In this document: piece after piece, positions 42,180-52,206 of the stretch
Layout of the letters: each line of letters opens with the position of its first letter
How positions within the stretch are numbered: position 1 is the stretch's first letter
Source of the DNA: Pelotomaculum_C sp050950345
GTDB lineage: Bacteria; Bacillota; Desulfotomaculia; Desulfotomaculales; Pelotomaculaceae
Reading direction: 5' to 3'
NCBI GenBank assembly: GCA_050950345.1
Contig: JBMNHK010000001.1
Coordinates: forward strand, 1-64,000
DNA: 64,000 bases
Made by a program: the position numbers and the translations under genes
The notes under the pieces: model-generated
Database searches by the model: none
Seen by the model: the letters and a program-made list of their open reading frames with translations, nothing else
Told to the model about the DNA's origin: nothing

Positions 42180-43088
42180 CTACTCTTCTTGCCGGTAGCC
42201 AAAGTTATGCAATTGTCCTTCCCTGTTGCGCCAATCTGCTTTCACCTTAACCCATAGTTCCAAATATATTTTGGAGCCCAGCAGATTTTCCATCTCTTCA
42301 CGGGCTGACTGACCGATCTTTTTAAGCATACTGCCGCCTTTGCCGATGAGAATCCCTTTCTGTGACTCCCTTTCCGTATAGATAAGGGCACGCACATCCA
42401 CCACACCATTGGGCCTTTCATTTAACTCCTCAATCACTACAGCAACGGAATGAGGTATTTCCTGTGACGTTAACTCCAGCACTTTCTCCCGGATCAATTC
42501 GGCCATGATAAAGGTTTCCGGTCTGTCAGTGATCATATCCTCCGGATAATACTGCGGGCCTGCCGGCAGATACCCGGTGATTAGCTCAAGGAGCAGCGCC
42601 ACGTTATCACCCGTCAGGGCCGAAACCGGTACCACCTCGGCAAAATTATACAGTTTGCTGTACTGCTCAATCATAGGCAGGATTTCTTCGCGCCTTATCA
42701 GGTCAACCTTGTTAATCACCAACAGCACCGGGGTCTTAATCTCTTTTAGTTTGTTGATGATAAATAGATCCCCCGGGCCAGGCAGTTGATCCGCCTCCAC
42801 AAGAAATAGGACTATGTCAACCTCCTGCAAGGTTTTCAATGCTACCTGCACCAAATGTTCGCCCAAACGGTGTTTCGGCTTATGAAAACCGGGCGTATCC
42901 AGAAAAATCACCTGATAGCCGTCTGCAGTCAATACGCTCAGAATCTTGTTGCGCGTAGTTTGAGGTTTATCGGATACAATGGTTACTTTTTTACCGACCA
43001 TTCTGTTCAACAGAGTGGACTTGCCTACATTCGTGCGGCCGATAAGGGCTGCAAATCCGGATTTAAAATCATTTTTCAAGGGGTCCAA
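42180..43088 (-). CDS. era: GTPase Era, 16S rRNA processing
   Basis: A 302-residue GTPase that binds the 3' end of 16S rRNA and assists 30S maturation. The G motifs are GRTNVGKST (G1), DTPGF (G3) and NKVD (G4). The KH domain near the C-terminus has the GKGG-type motif LIGKGGSMLKKIG. The start is TTG 43088, with AAGGTG upstream. The gene is 4 bases after cdd, in the conserved cdd-era-recO order. Confidence 0.95.
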   Translation of the reverse strand: MDPLKNDFKSGFAALIGRTNVGKSTLLNRMVGKKVTIVSDKPQTTRNKILSVLTADGYQVIFLDTPGFHKPKHRLGEHLVQVALKTLQEVDIVLFLVEADQLPGPGDLFIINKLKEIKTPVLLVINKVDLIRREEILPMIEQYSKLYNFAEVVPVSALTGDNVALLLELITGYLPAGPQYYPEDMITDRPETFIMAELIREKVLELTSQEIPHSVAVVIEELNERPNGVVDVRALIYTERESQKGILIGKGGSMLKKIGQSAREEMENLLGSKIYLELWVKVKADWRNREGQLHNFGYRQEE

Positions 43089-43092
43089 AAGT

Positions 43093-43503
43093 TCACCTTT
43101 CTTCTAAATTATTATTGAGCTTAAAGGCCTCCGGCAGCAGTTCAGCTGCTGTCTTCATCAAATAATCTCCCGCACCATTAACCATAAATACTTTAATAGT
43201 GTCGCCAAACTCAACCAGCACCTGACGGCATGCACCGCAAGGCCTGCAATAATCTTCCGTACCGGCGGTTACGGCTATGGCCTCAAAACTCCGTTCGCCA
43301 CTGGCAACAGCCTGGAATAATGCCACCCGCTCGGCGCAACAGGTCAGGCTGTAGGACGCATTCTCCACATTACAACCCGTATAATACCGTCCGGCACTGG
43401 TTAGGATGGCGGCTCCAACTTTATACCCGGAATAAGGCGCGTATGCTTTTTCACGGGCTGCCGTGGCGGCTTTGATTAGCTCTTCCACAGGAATACTCAC
43501 CAT
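43093..43503 (-). CDS. cdd: Cytidine deaminase
   Basis: A 136-residue zinc enzyme converting cytidine and deoxycytidine to uridines for pyrimidine salvage. The active-site motifs are CAER (catalytic Glu) and PCGACRQVL (two zinc cysteines), with FN-like substrate motif CNVENASY. Size matches the short tetrameric type. It is placed between dgkA and era as in Bacillus. Confidence 0.95.
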   Translation of the reverse strand: MVSIPVEELIKAATAAREKAYAPYSGYKVGAAILTSAGRYYTGCNVENASYSLTCCAERVALFQAVASGERSFEAIAVTAGTEDYCRPCGACRQVLVEFGDTIKVFMVNGAGDYLMKTAAELLPEAFKLNNNLEER

Positions 43504-43572
43504 AACCCCGCCTTTCCCTTAGAGATCATCTTTTCCTTATAATGTTATCATACCATATTTAGTTAGATCTAT

Positions 43573-44274
43573 TTACCAGCCCGCCAGTTTAAATATAACC
43601 ATAGTTACAAGTATACCCAACAATGCACCTGCAATCACCTCAGACAGACTATGCACATCAGCATCCACTCTGCTATGGGCAACCAACAGGGCAATGATCA
43701 CTGCTATGCCGGTCATCAGGGCGCTATTGGTTAAGAAAGCAAGAGCGGTACAACCTGCAAAGGCCACTGCCGTATGACCGCTGGGCATACCGCCTTTAAC
43801 ATAATCCCCTTTGCTGGTCAAACCTTTTCCTAAAGTTACTAAAGCCATCACCAGCAACAATGCCGTCAAGGTTACGGACAGCGGCACTGCCTGGACCTGG
43901 GGAACAGTAGAAAAAGAAAAATCTTTCAGACGGGGATAAAATATAACATAGGCCACAACCAAAGAGTTTAAAGCAGTAATAAGAACAGCACCGGCTGCGA
44001 CGTTTTTGGCTATCCTTGCCAGCGGGTGCTGCTCCCTGGTATAAAGGTCCACTGTAGCCTCAATCGCGGTATTAAAAAGCTCGGCCATTATAACCAGGGT
44101 AACGGTAAAACAAATGATCAGCAATTCACTAGTATCTAAGCGAATATAAAAACCAAATCCAAATACCAACAGAGCGGCAATCATATGGATGCGCATATTT
44201 CGCTGCGTCTGAACTGCATAAACCAAACCGGCCACAGCGTTATTAAAGCTGTCCAATAGCTTGCGCAAAACCAA
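43573..44274 (-). CDS. dgkA: DgkA-type lipid kinase fused to PAP2-like phosphatase
   Basis: A 233-residue membrane protein with two domains. Residues ~1-110 are a DgkA/undecaprenol kinase with the signature ELFNTAIEATVDL. Residues ~125-233 are PAP2-like, with GGMPSGHTAVAFAG and SRVDADVHSLSEVIAG. The first PAP2 motif (KxxxxxxRP) is not evident, and the last Asp of the SRx5HxxxD motif is Glu here. Kinase plus phosphatase on one chain suggests handling of undecaprenyl phosphate or a related lipid, but the net direction is unclear. The order ybeY-dgkA-cdd is as in Bacillus, where DgkA is single-domain. Confidence 0.85.
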   Translation of the reverse strand: MVLRKLLDSFNNAVAGLVYAVQTQRNMRIHMIAALLVFGFGFYIRLDTSELLIICFTVTLVIMAELFNTAIEATVDLYTREQHPLARIAKNVAAGAVLITALNSLVVAYVIFYPRLKDFSFSTVPQVQAVPLSVTLTALLLVMALVTLGKGLTSKGDYVKGGMPSGHTAVAFAGCTALAFLTNSALMTGIAVIIALLVAHSRVDADVHSLSEVIAGALLGILVTMVIFKLAGW

Positions 44275-44363
44275 TCTATCACTCCGTTCTATTTAGCATA
44301 CGCAGTAAGAATAACAAAGCGTTCTATAAAGTATCCAAAGCCATCACGTGTGCATAACAGGAA

Positions 44364-44822
44364 CTACCGGTTTATGTTCAGGCTGTTCAGGATTGCCTCT
44401 TCCTTGTGACGCATCTCCGCACGGTTTTCAGCATCCTGGTGATCGTAACCCAACAGATGCAGGATGCCGTGGGCAGTCAGGTAGGCCACCTCCCTGTGGA
44501 AACTATGACCGTATTCGTAAGCCTGGCGCCGCGCAGTCTGAAGGGAAATGACAACATCCCCCAGGATCAGCTCTTCCTCCTGCCCCGGCAGGGCTTGTCC
44601 TTCCAACATGGCAAAGGACAGCACGTCTGTAGGATGATCAATACCGCGGTATTCGGAATTCAAGCTTTGAATATATTCATCGTCCACAAATACAACACTG
44701 ACTTCGGCCTCTTCCCCGTAGCCCTCACTCTTGAGTATTGCCTCAGCAACATCGGTTATTAATTCTGTCAGCTCCTCATCAATTGCTATTTCTTCCTGCA
44801 AGTTGCTTACGAGCACTGACAT
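44364..44822 (-). CDS. ybeY: Endoribonuclease YbeY, rRNA maturation
   Basis: A 152-residue zinc endoribonuclease for 16S rRNA 3' maturation and ribosome quality control. The three-histidine motif HGILHLLGYDH is intact, and TDVLSFAM precedes it. The start is the ATG at 44822, preceded by AAAGGAG. A longer frame from 44903 would run through the end of pgpH. It overlaps pgpH by 44 bases, so the two may be coupled. Confidence 0.94.
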   Translation of the reverse strand: MSVLVSNLQEEIAIDEELTELITDVAEAILKSEGYGEEAEVSVVFVDDEYIQSLNSEYRGIDHPTDVLSFAMLEGQALPGQEEELILGDVVISLQTARRQAYEYGHSFHREVAYLTAHGILHLLGYDHQDAENRAEMRHKEEAILNSLNINR

Positions 44823-46968
44823 TTTTCTTTCTCCTTTCGATTTCCTGAGACATATCGGGATATTCAACCCGCGAGTGAAAAATACCGGATAAAACCATGA
44901 CAAAGGAGTTGGCTATGGTGTTAAGATCCTTGAAGGTCAAGTCAGACTCGTCCAATTGACCGTCATTTAATTTATCCTTGATAACTTTGCGGATCAGCCC
45001 TTCTATACGACCCGGCGTCCTGTTGGTCAGGGAGCGCACCGCAGCTTCCACCGTATCCGCCAACATAACTATCGCGGCCTCCCTGGACTGGGGCTTGGGC
45101 CATTCATATCTATATTCTTCCTCAGTAACTGTTTCCGGATGGTCGCTTTCTAAAGCCCTTCGGTAAAAATAGCTCACCAGGCTGTTGCCGTGATGTTGTT
45201 CAATAATATCAATAACACCCTGGGGAAGCTTGTGTTCCCTGGCTAATTCCACCCCGTCCTTAACATGAGAGGTGAGTATAAGCGTACTCAGGGACGGGGC
45301 AATTTTGTCATGTGGATTATCACAGGCGATCTGATTTTCAATGAAGAAATAAGGCCTTTTTATTTTTCCAATATCGTGATAGTAGGCCCCCACCCTGACC
45401 AGGAGAGAATCGCCGCCCACAGCGTCAGCAGCTGCTTCTGCCAGGTTACCTACAATTATACTATGGTGGTAAGTGCCGGGCGCTTCAGTTAAAAGCCTTT
45501 TTAATAAGGCATTATTTGGGTTGGAGAGTTCCAGCAGACGGACAGGCGAAGTGAGCCGGAAAGTATGCTCCATAAAGGGGAGCAGCCCAATAGTCAGGAT
45601 TGACGATATTAACCCATTGATGACGCCTAAGGCCAAACTTGAAGAAACAAGCAGCCCCCAGGGAAACCCCGCTGCTAACCCGACGATAAAGATAGTCACG
45701 ATATTGGCCACGCTGATATACAAACCGGCCCGGATCAGATCACCCTGTTGGCTTAACTTTGTAACGCTATATACACCGGTAATCCCGCCGATCAATCCCA
45801 CCAGGCCAAAGCGAATCTGGTTATCGGTCATCAGCACCAGGATCATGCTTGTCACCGCTACCACCAACACAGACAGTCGCGAATCAAGTAATATCGCAAT
45901 TAGCATGCCGGCAGCAGCCATGGGTACCAGATAAGCTAATTGAGCGCCAAACTCTGGCCACGGGCTTACATCGATAGCAATAACTGTCTTACCTATCGTA
46001 AGCACTACTAAGACAATAATCCCAATCAGGTATATTAATCCCGGTTGGTTATAAATATCCCGGTTCTGCTGGTAAATGTAATATACAACTAATACAACAA
46101 AAAGTATCATCAGCAGAAAATTGCCCAGAATAGAAGTCCATGGTAATTTTGGCTGGGTCATACCCAGTGCTTGCAGTTTCACCAGGTGTTCAGCGGTGAC
46201 AATTTCACCTTCCCCGATAATTTTTTCTCCTTCTTTAACGGTGATCATTGTTGGCACTACCATATCCATGGCAGCTTGCTGGTTCTCCCTGGTTTTTTCC
46301 GCGTCGATAAAAGCATTTGGCCGCAAGTAACTGTCGACAACCCCCAGAGAAAAGTCCTCATAATGTTTAGCCAGATACATCTGGATAATTTGGTTATTCA
46401 GGCTGTTTTTGGCCGCTTCCAACCCATCCTGAGAAACTCCTTCACCTGCATCCAGCATAGCGGCAACTATAGCCACAAGAGTATCCTCCACCTGCTTGGT
46501 TGTCTCAGGTGATGCCGCTGCCAGAGCTTCCACCTCAGCAACCGGCAACACAAAGGGCAAAGTCTCGTGTATTTTCGCAGCTTTTCCTGCCGGATCAAGG
46601 CTGTTGTCACCCTGGATTTCACGGACTTTGCCGGTCAGATCTGTGATGTCTTGCTGCACGCTATTGCTTACCTGGGGATCCCTTGTATAAACTTTGGCTG
46701 CATTATCAGCAGCCTGCATGCGCTGTTCATTGGTTTTTTCCTTGTCTTCAAAAACAATACTTTTCTCAGCTTTATAAGTTCTGGGAGAGACTTGTCCCAC
46801 CACCAGGGAGGACTTATTCGGTAGAATATTGGAGGTGAGCAGAAAAGTCACAAATAATAAAAATAATATTGCCGCGCTAACCCTGCGTATTTTCCGGTGC
46901 TTCATAATTTGAGACAGTACAGTTTTCAACATCCCAATACACCTACCAAAAGCGCGCTTAAGCTGCAC
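44779..46968 (-). CDS. pgpH: Cyclic-di-AMP phosphodiesterase PgpH-type, 7TM-HD
   Basis: A 729-residue membrane HD-domain protein. An N-terminal TM (about 30-50) and a large extracellular 7TM-HDED region (about 50-290) precede seven TM helices (about 290-475). The cytosolic HD domain has HHSIIVGNLAEAA and YYHDIGKIKRP. In Listeria and Bacillus this family degrades c-di-AMP. The start is probably GTG 46968, preceded by AAGGAGG. Neighbours phoH and ybeY are conserved. Confidence 0.92.
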   Translation of the reverse strand: MQLKRAFGRCIGMLKTVLSQIMKHRKIRRVSAAILFLLFVTFLLTSNILPNKSSLVVGQVSPRTYKAEKSIVFEDKEKTNEQRMQAADNAAKVYTRDPQVSNSVQQDITDLTGKVREIQGDNSLDPAGKAAKIHETLPFVLPVAEVEALAAASPETTKQVEDTLVAIVAAMLDAGEGVSQDGLEAAKNSLNNQIIQMYLAKHYEDFSLGVVDSYLRPNAFIDAEKTRENQQAAMDMVVPTMITVKEGEKIIGEGEIVTAEHLVKLQALGMTQPKLPWTSILGNFLLMILFVVLVVYYIYQQNRDIYNQPGLIYLIGIIVLVVLTIGKTVIAIDVSPWPEFGAQLAYLVPMAAAGMLIAILLDSRLSVLVVAVTSMILVLMTDNQIRFGLVGLIGGITGVYSVTKLSQQGDLIRAGLYISVANIVTIFIVGLAAGFPWGLLVSSSLALGVINGLISSILTIGLLPFMEHTFRLTSPVRLLELSNPNNALLKRLLTEAPGTYHHSIIVGNLAEAAADAVGGDSLLVRVGAYYHDIGKIKRPYFFIENQIACDNPHDKIAPSLSTLILTSHVKDGVELAREHKLPQGVIDIIEQHHGNSLVSYFYRRALESDHPETVTEEEYRYEWPKPQSREAAIVMLADTVEAAVRSLTNRTPGRIEGLIRKVIKDKLNDGQLDESDLTFKDLNTIANSFVMVLSGIFHSRVEYPDMSQEIERRKKNVSARKQLAGRNSN

Positions 46969-46982
46969 TCCTGGCCACCTCC

Positions 46983-47939
46983 TTACTGCCCCTTTTCATA
47001 TGCCTTAATAATCTCCTCCACCAGGGGGTGACGGACAATATCGTCTCCTGTCATAGTATGAATACCCAGACCTTTGATATCCTTTAGAATAGATAGCGCG
47101 TTAGTAAGGCCTGATACCTGCCCCCTGGGCAGATCTGTCTGAGTAATATCCCCAGTTATTACCGCCTTGGAGCCAAAACCAAGCCTGGTGAGGAACATTT
47201 TCATTTGCTCCGGTGTCGTGTTCTGTGCCTCATCAAGGATGATAAACGAATCATCCAGCGTCCTGCCGCGCATATAAGCTAACGGCGCTATCTCAATGAT
47301 ATTTTTCTCCAGGTATTTTTGTGTATTATCGACCCCGAGAACATCATAAAGGCTGTCATAAAGGGGACGCAGATAAGGATTGATTTTTTCCTGCAGGTCC
47401 CCCGGCAAAAAACCGAGTTTCTCCCCTGCTTCAACGGCTGGGCGGGTTAGCACCAAACGCTCCACATCTTTGTTGCGCAGTGCTTTTATGGCCATGACTA
47501 CCGCCAGATAAGTCTTTCCTGACCCTGCCGGACCTATTGCAAATACAATATCATGTTTTTTGATTGTTTCGATATATTTTTTCTGCCCAATGGTTTTGGG
47601 TTTAATCTGCTTACCGCGCTGTGTTACCAAGGCCACATCTGTGGCCAGGCTTTCAAGGGCATGTTTGGTACCACTCTGGGCAGCTTTGATCGCGTAACCA
47701 ATCTCCTGATGATGCAACCTGTTGCCGGCACTGCAAAACTTTTGCATCTGATTTAAGACTTCTAATGCCTGTTCTACTCTTTCCCTATCACCTGAAACAG
47801 TCACTTCCTGCCCCCGGGCTACGATACGGACTTCCAGTGCTTTTTCAAGTTGATCCAGATGGATATCCTTGTCTCCAAATACTTCGGCGGCGACTCCAAT
47901 GTCGTCAAGCCCAAACTTCGCCTCATATTTTTCCGCCAA
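46983..47939 (-). CDS. phoH: PhoH-like ATPase
   Basis: A 318-residue RNA-linked ATPase. A KH-like N-terminal part is followed by the P-loop AIGPAGSGKTYLAV near 140 and FIILDEAQNTTPEQMK (Walker B). The family is linked to RNA metabolism with YbeY. Start is TTG 47939 with AAGGAGG upstream (spacing ten). It is cotranscribed with yqfD upstream and pgpH downstream. Confidence 0.93.
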   Translation of the reverse strand: MAEKYEAKFGLDDIGVAAEVFGDKDIHLDQLEKALEVRIVARGQEVTVSGDRERVEQALEVLNQMQKFCSAGNRLHHQEIGYAIKAAQSGTKHALESLATDVALVTQRGKQIKPKTIGQKKYIETIKKHDIVFAIGPAGSGKTYLAVVMAIKALRNKDVERLVLTRPAVEAGEKLGFLPGDLQEKINPYLRPLYDSLYDVLGVDNTQKYLEKNIIEIAPLAYMRGRTLDDSFIILDEAQNTTPEQMKMFLTRLGFGSKAVITGDITQTDLPRGQVSGLTNALSILKDIKGLGIHTMTGDDIVRHPLVEEIIKAYEKGQ

Positions 47940-47973
47940 TCAGGCAGGCCTCCTTATAATGCAAACAAAATGA

Positions 47974-49224
47974 TTAGCTATCCGGGTTAAATAAGCAATC
48001 TGTTCCAATATCCTCAATTGTCTCAATGGCCACCTTAACCCGGACAAGGTTTTCAGGATTACCAACTTTGACTTCTTCCTGAGAACTGGTTACTATTCTT
48101 GCCCCAGCAGGAATCATAGCCGTCGCAGCCGAAAAACCCCGCTCTCCTGCAAGTTTACGGGCCTCTTCAATGCCGCGTATTTCATGGTATTCCGCCATTT
48201 CATAATAATTCAAGGTTACTAGTTCGACAGGTACCTTAAGATTCCTCCATGCTGGCATTGTTTTGATCAAAGTAGCGGTTTCATAATGCTCATAGGGAAT
48301 ATTTTGGTTGCCTGCTAAAATTATTTCCTTCTCTTTAATTTTAATACTTAGCCTGCTTGCCGACCTGCCCGTAGGCCGCAGTTCTGTTTCTTCAATCTTA
48401 GCCTCACCATAGCCCTCATACCAAACTCTGGCCCGCACAATACCACGGGCATGGACGAAACGGGAAGCACTCTGCTGTTTTTCTTCTTCATCAGTCTTTG
48501 GCTCACCGGTCGTTAGCGATGGCCCTTCGAAAGGCGGTACCTCACCGGAGATCAATACCTGACCCGCCATTACAGTATCACCCTCATTAACTACAGGATG
48601 CCCGTTGAATACCAGCACCTCCTTGATCAACCCTGCTTTAGACGCAACGATATGGGCCGGTCTATTGTCTTCCTCATCAGGCACTATACGTTCCGCTACA
48701 TCAATGATCGCTTTAGTTCCTTTTATATAAACACCGGTCCAGGAAACCAAAGGCAGCTTGTCTGCAATGGCTTCTTCCACGCTCCCCGTATCAAGGGCCC
48801 ACTTCGCCACTCCCTTTTTAAGACCGGCCCCGGCTGCAACGTCCAACACTTCATGAGTACTTAACTGTTCATTGCCTTTAACCTCAATAAACCACACAAA
48901 GGAAGATAAAAAGTAAAGCGTCCCCAGAAAAAACAACACTCCTAAGGCCATTGATTTTCTGCGCAGCAAACGTTTATAAAAAAAAGGCAGTCCTAAACGG
49001 CGGCTGACATGAAAACGGCACTTTGTACGTCTGGCTATCTGCCGCAATGGCTTAACGGCATCAAGGCGCACTTTTAAAACAATAGAATTTTCGCTGATCC
49101 TGGTAATGTCCCAGAGATAGATGCCCCTGCTGGCGGCCATGTTGACAAATCTCTCAGGGGCCTCCCCGATGACAAGAAATTCCACATAACCTGTTAAGAA
49201 AGACAGAATTCTAAACATTAACAT
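47974..49224 (-). CDS. yqfD: Sporulation protein YqfD
   Basis: A 416-residue membrane protein of the YqfD family, expressed in the mother cell during sporulation in Bacillus and required for efficient spore formation. A single TM near residues 92-112 (starts ALGVLFFLGTLYFL) precedes a large extracytoplasmic part with a conserved block INVVEGDTVMAGQV-like sequence (VVNEGDTVMAGQVLISG). It follows yqfC, as expected. The start ATG 49224 has GGGGGATT upstream. Confidence 0.93.
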   Translation of the reverse strand: MLMFRILSFLTGYVEFLVIGEAPERFVNMAASRGIYLWDITRISENSIVLKVRLDAVKPLRQIARRTKCRFHVSRRLGLPFFYKRLLRRKSMALGVLFFLGTLYFLSSFVWFIEVKGNEQLSTHEVLDVAAGAGLKKGVAKWALDTGSVEEAIADKLPLVSWTGVYIKGTKAIIDVAERIVPDEEDNRPAHIVASKAGLIKEVLVFNGHPVVNEGDTVMAGQVLISGEVPPFEGPSLTTGEPKTDEEEKQQSASRFVHARGIVRARVWYEGYGEAKIEETELRPTGRSASRLSIKIKEKEIILAGNQNIPYEHYETATLIKTMPAWRNLKVPVELVTLNYYEMAEYHEIRGIEEARKLAGERGFSAATAMIPAGARIVTSSQEEVKVGNPENLVRVKVAIETIEDIGTDCLFNPDS

Positions 49225-49262
49225 AGTAATCCCCCGGATTTATTGTGTAGCCCATTTTTTTC

Positions 49263-49544
49263 TTAAAGGAAACTGACGGACTTTAACCTGCCTTCAATAC
49301 ATAGTTCCTCCGGCAGTATATTGCGGAGCAAAAGATTATCCCCGGTTATCGTCACCTCGCCGTTCCCGGCACTGATCCTGACTCTTTCAGTGGAGTACTC
49401 AATGATCCCGCGATGGTTTTCTATAAAAAGCTGAATATTGCCGATCAGGGTGATCTTGGGTAAGTCCAGCACCACGTCTCCCGGCAGCTCCATGACTTCA
49501 GAAAACTGTCTTTTGATTTTTTTGCGGACATCGCGCCAGCCCAT
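49263..49544 (-). CDS. yqfC: Sporulation protein YqfC
   Basis: A 93-residue YabP/YqfC-family protein needed in sporulation. It begins MGWRDVRKKIKRQF and has the family stretch LPGDVVLDLPKITLIG followed by a beta-rich region. The start is the ATG 49544, with GAGGAGGGG upstream; an earlier ATG has no site. It pairs with yqfD, and both support an endospore-forming host. Confidence 0.92.
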   Translation of the reverse strand: MGWRDVRKKIKRQFSEVMELPGDVVLDLPKITLIGNIQLFIENHRGIIEYSTERVRISAGNGEVTITGDNLLLRNILPEELCIEGRLKSVSFL

Positions 49545-49614
49545 AAAAAATCCCCTCCTCGCCACAATTTTATGCAACGGGAGGGGATTAAATTACTATT
49601 TACTGGTAAAATAC

Positions 49615-52098
49615 TTAGATACTCCTGCGTACCGGCTTGAACTTGCGCATCCGCAAAGCATTGGTCACAACCGAAACAGAACTGAAGGCCATTGCTGCAC
49701 CGGCCACCACCGGACTCAAAAAACCAAAAGCAGCAATTGGAATACCGATCAGATTATAAAAAAACGCCCAAAAAAGGTTTTGCTTGATGTTTTTCATCGT
49801 GGCACGGCTTAAAGCTATGCTGTCTGCCACGCTGAGGAGGTCACCACGCACCAAAACTATGTCGGCCGCTTCAATGGCTACATCAGTACCACTGCCAATA
49901 GCAAAGCCTACATCTGCTTCAGCCAGGGCGGGGGCATCGTTGATACCGTCCCCTACCATGCCGACAACAAGTCCCCTTTCGCGCAATTCCCGCACCTTTT
50001 GTGCCTTGTCTGCAGGCAACACCTGAGCCATAATATGCTTCCTGTCAATGCCGACCTCCTCGGCTATTGCTCCCGCCGTAAGGTTATTATCACCAGTTAG
50101 CATCCATACTTCTATCCCCATATGGGATAATTCAGCAATAGCAGCCTTGGAAGTAGGCTTGATGGTATCGGCAACAGCCAGTGTCGCCGCCAGGAGACCA
50201 TCCACCGCCATGAGCATCACAGTCTTACCCTGGGACTCCAGCTTTTCCAGGTCATATTCCACACTTGCAGGGAGCAGGATACCTTTTTCCTGCATCAAAC
50301 GCCGGGTTCCTACCAGGATGTGTTTTCCTGCAACTTCTGCTTCAATACCCCGTCCGGGCAGGGCTGCAAAGGAATCTGCCTGCACAAGAGGGGCAGTTGC
50401 AGCGGCTTTTTGGACTATGGCCTGGGCGATTGGGTGCTCAGAACTGTTTTCTGCTGCCCCTGCCAGGCGCAAGAGTTCCTCCTCCCGGCCAAGAAAGCCC
50501 GGCGCAGGCGCCAGGTCGGTCATGACCGGCTCACCGTGGGTTATAGTACCTGTTTTGTCCAAAATAATTGCATTGCTCTGATGAGCGCGCTCTAGATGCT
50601 CCCCGCCTTTGATCAAGATACCCAACTCCGCGCCCCTGCCTGTCCCAACCATGATTGATGTGGGTGTAGCAAGACCTAAAGCGCAGGGGCAGGCAATGAC
50701 CAGCACGGCCGTAAAATTCAAGGTTGCTCTGGTGATATTGCCGGGATCAGCAACTAGATACCAGACAAGCCAGGTGAGCATGGCCATGGCTATGACCGCA
50801 GGAACAAAATAACCTGATATGATGTCGGCCAGCCGCTGGATAGGGGCTTTGGAGCCCTGTGCCTCTTCCACGACCCGTATGATCTGAGCTAAAGCAGTGT
50901 CACGGCCTACTTTGGTCGCTTCAAACTTAAAGGTTCCCAGTTTATTTATCGTAGCTCCGATCACCTGATCACCCGGCTGTTTATCCACCGGAAGGCTTTC
51001 ACCAGTTAACATCGATTCATCCACAGTTGAACTGCCTTCTTGCACCACACCATCGACAGGTATTTTTTCACCTGGTCTGACAATGATCAGATCACCGACG
51101 ATGACCGATTCGATGGGCAGATCCAGTTCCTCACCATCCCTGATCACCCGGGCGGTTTTAGCCTGCAAACCGGCCAGCTTTTTGATCGCTTCTGAAGTGT
51201 TGCCCTTGGCCTTTGACTCCAGCATTCTACCCAGCAGGATCAGCGTCAACAGCACTGCGCTGCTCTCAAAATAAACGTCATGGGGTAAACCGAACCGGTA
51301 CCCCCAAAAGGTCACTACCGTACTATATAGATAAGCAGCTGTTGTACCCAGGGCCACCAGAACCGACATATTGGCGCTGCGGTTCTTCAGGGCTATATAA
51401 GCATCACGGTAAAACTGGTAACCTGCTATCACCTGTACAGGGGTGGCCAGAAAGAATTGGAACAGGGGATTGTGCAATTGGGCAGGCAGATAAGAAGCGA
51501 ACATAGGCAGCATAGCAAACATACCCAACAGCAGGGGCGCTGAAAAGACGGCTGCAAATGCAAACAAAAACACCTGCCGGCGTATTTCCTTATCGCGCTC
51601 CTCCTTTTCCCGGTCGGGGCTCAGCACGCCGGCCTGACGGGCTTCATAACCCAGGAGGTTGATGGTTTTTATTAGCTCAGCTGGTGATATCTGCGACGGG
51701 TTATATTCAACCGTAGCTTTTTCCGTAGCCAGGTTAACTGCAGCCTTCAATACGCCTGAGGTAGCTTGCAAGCCTTTTTCTACCCTGGCGACGCAAGCGG
51801 CACAGCTCATGCCGCCGATATTGAGCTCCACTTTGTCTGCAGCAACATCATAACCCAATTGTTTAATTTTATTTATTACGTCTTCTGGTTTAACCACGGC
51901 AGGATCATAATCAACAGCTGCGCTTTCTGCAAGCAGATTAACCCTTGCCGCCTCAACTCCCTCCATGCCCGCCAGACCTTTTTCTACCCTGGCAGCACAT
52001 GCCGCGCAAGACATACCTTTTACTTTTAGACCTATTCTTGCGGTGTCATTCTCCCCGGTTTGCGCAGACTGATTATCCCTTAGCCTGTTAGTAACCAT
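49615..52098 (-). CDS. copA: Copper-exporting P1B-type ATPase CopA
   Basis: An 827-residue copper pump. Two N-terminal heavy-metal-associated domains have CxxC pairs at C31/C34 and C99/C102 (both GMSCAAC). The membrane CPC motif is ACPCALGLATP, the phosphorylation site DKTGTITHG near 512, and the hinge GDGINDAPAL follows. CPC with two HMA domains indicates Cu(I) export. It interrupts the otherwise Bacillus-like floA to yqfC order. No copper chaperone (CopZ) or CsoR/CopY regulator is visible next to it. Confidence 0.94.
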   Translation of the reverse strand: MVTNRLRDNQSAQTGENDTARIGLKVKGMSCAACAARVEKGLAGMEGVEAARVNLLAESAAVDYDPAVVKPEDVINKIKQLGYDVAADKVELNIGGMSCAACVARVEKGLQATSGVLKAAVNLATEKATVEYNPSQISPAELIKTINLLGYEARQAGVLSPDREKEERDKEIRRQVFLFAFAAVFSAPLLLGMFAMLPMFASYLPAQLHNPLFQFFLATPVQVIAGYQFYRDAYIALKNRSANMSVLVALGTTAAYLYSTVVTFWGYRFGLPHDVYFESSAVLLTLILLGRMLESKAKGNTSEAIKKLAGLQAKTARVIRDGEELDLPIESVIVGDLIIVRPGEKIPVDGVVQEGSSTVDESMLTGESLPVDKQPGDQVIGATINKLGTFKFEATKVGRDTALAQIIRVVEEAQGSKAPIQRLADIISGYFVPAVIAMAMLTWLVWYLVADPGNITRATLNFTAVLVIACPCALGLATPTSIMVGTGRGAELGILIKGGEHLERAHQSNAIILDKTGTITHGEPVMTDLAPAPGFLGREEELLRLAGAAENSSEHPIAQAIVQKAAATAPLVQADSFAALPGRGIEAEVAGKHILVGTRRLMQEKGILLPASVEYDLEKLESQGKTVMLMAVDGLLAATLAVADTIKPTSKAAIAELSHMGIEVWMLTGDNNLTAGAIAEEVGIDRKHIMAQVLPADKAQKVRELRERGLVVGMVGDGINDAPALAEADVGFAIGSGTDVAIEAADIVLVRGDLLSVADSIALSRATMKNIKQNLFWAFFYNLIGIPIAAFGFLSPVVAGAAMAFSSVSVVTNALRMRKFKPVRRSI

Positions 52099-52206
52099 TG
52101 TCTAAGCCCTCCCTGCCACCATAATATCTGGTGCGCCTGCCAAACAGCAGTAACAAATTCGCAGGTTTAATTACTGGCGAACCAGAGAGTTTTTTGGGGC
52201 ACATGG

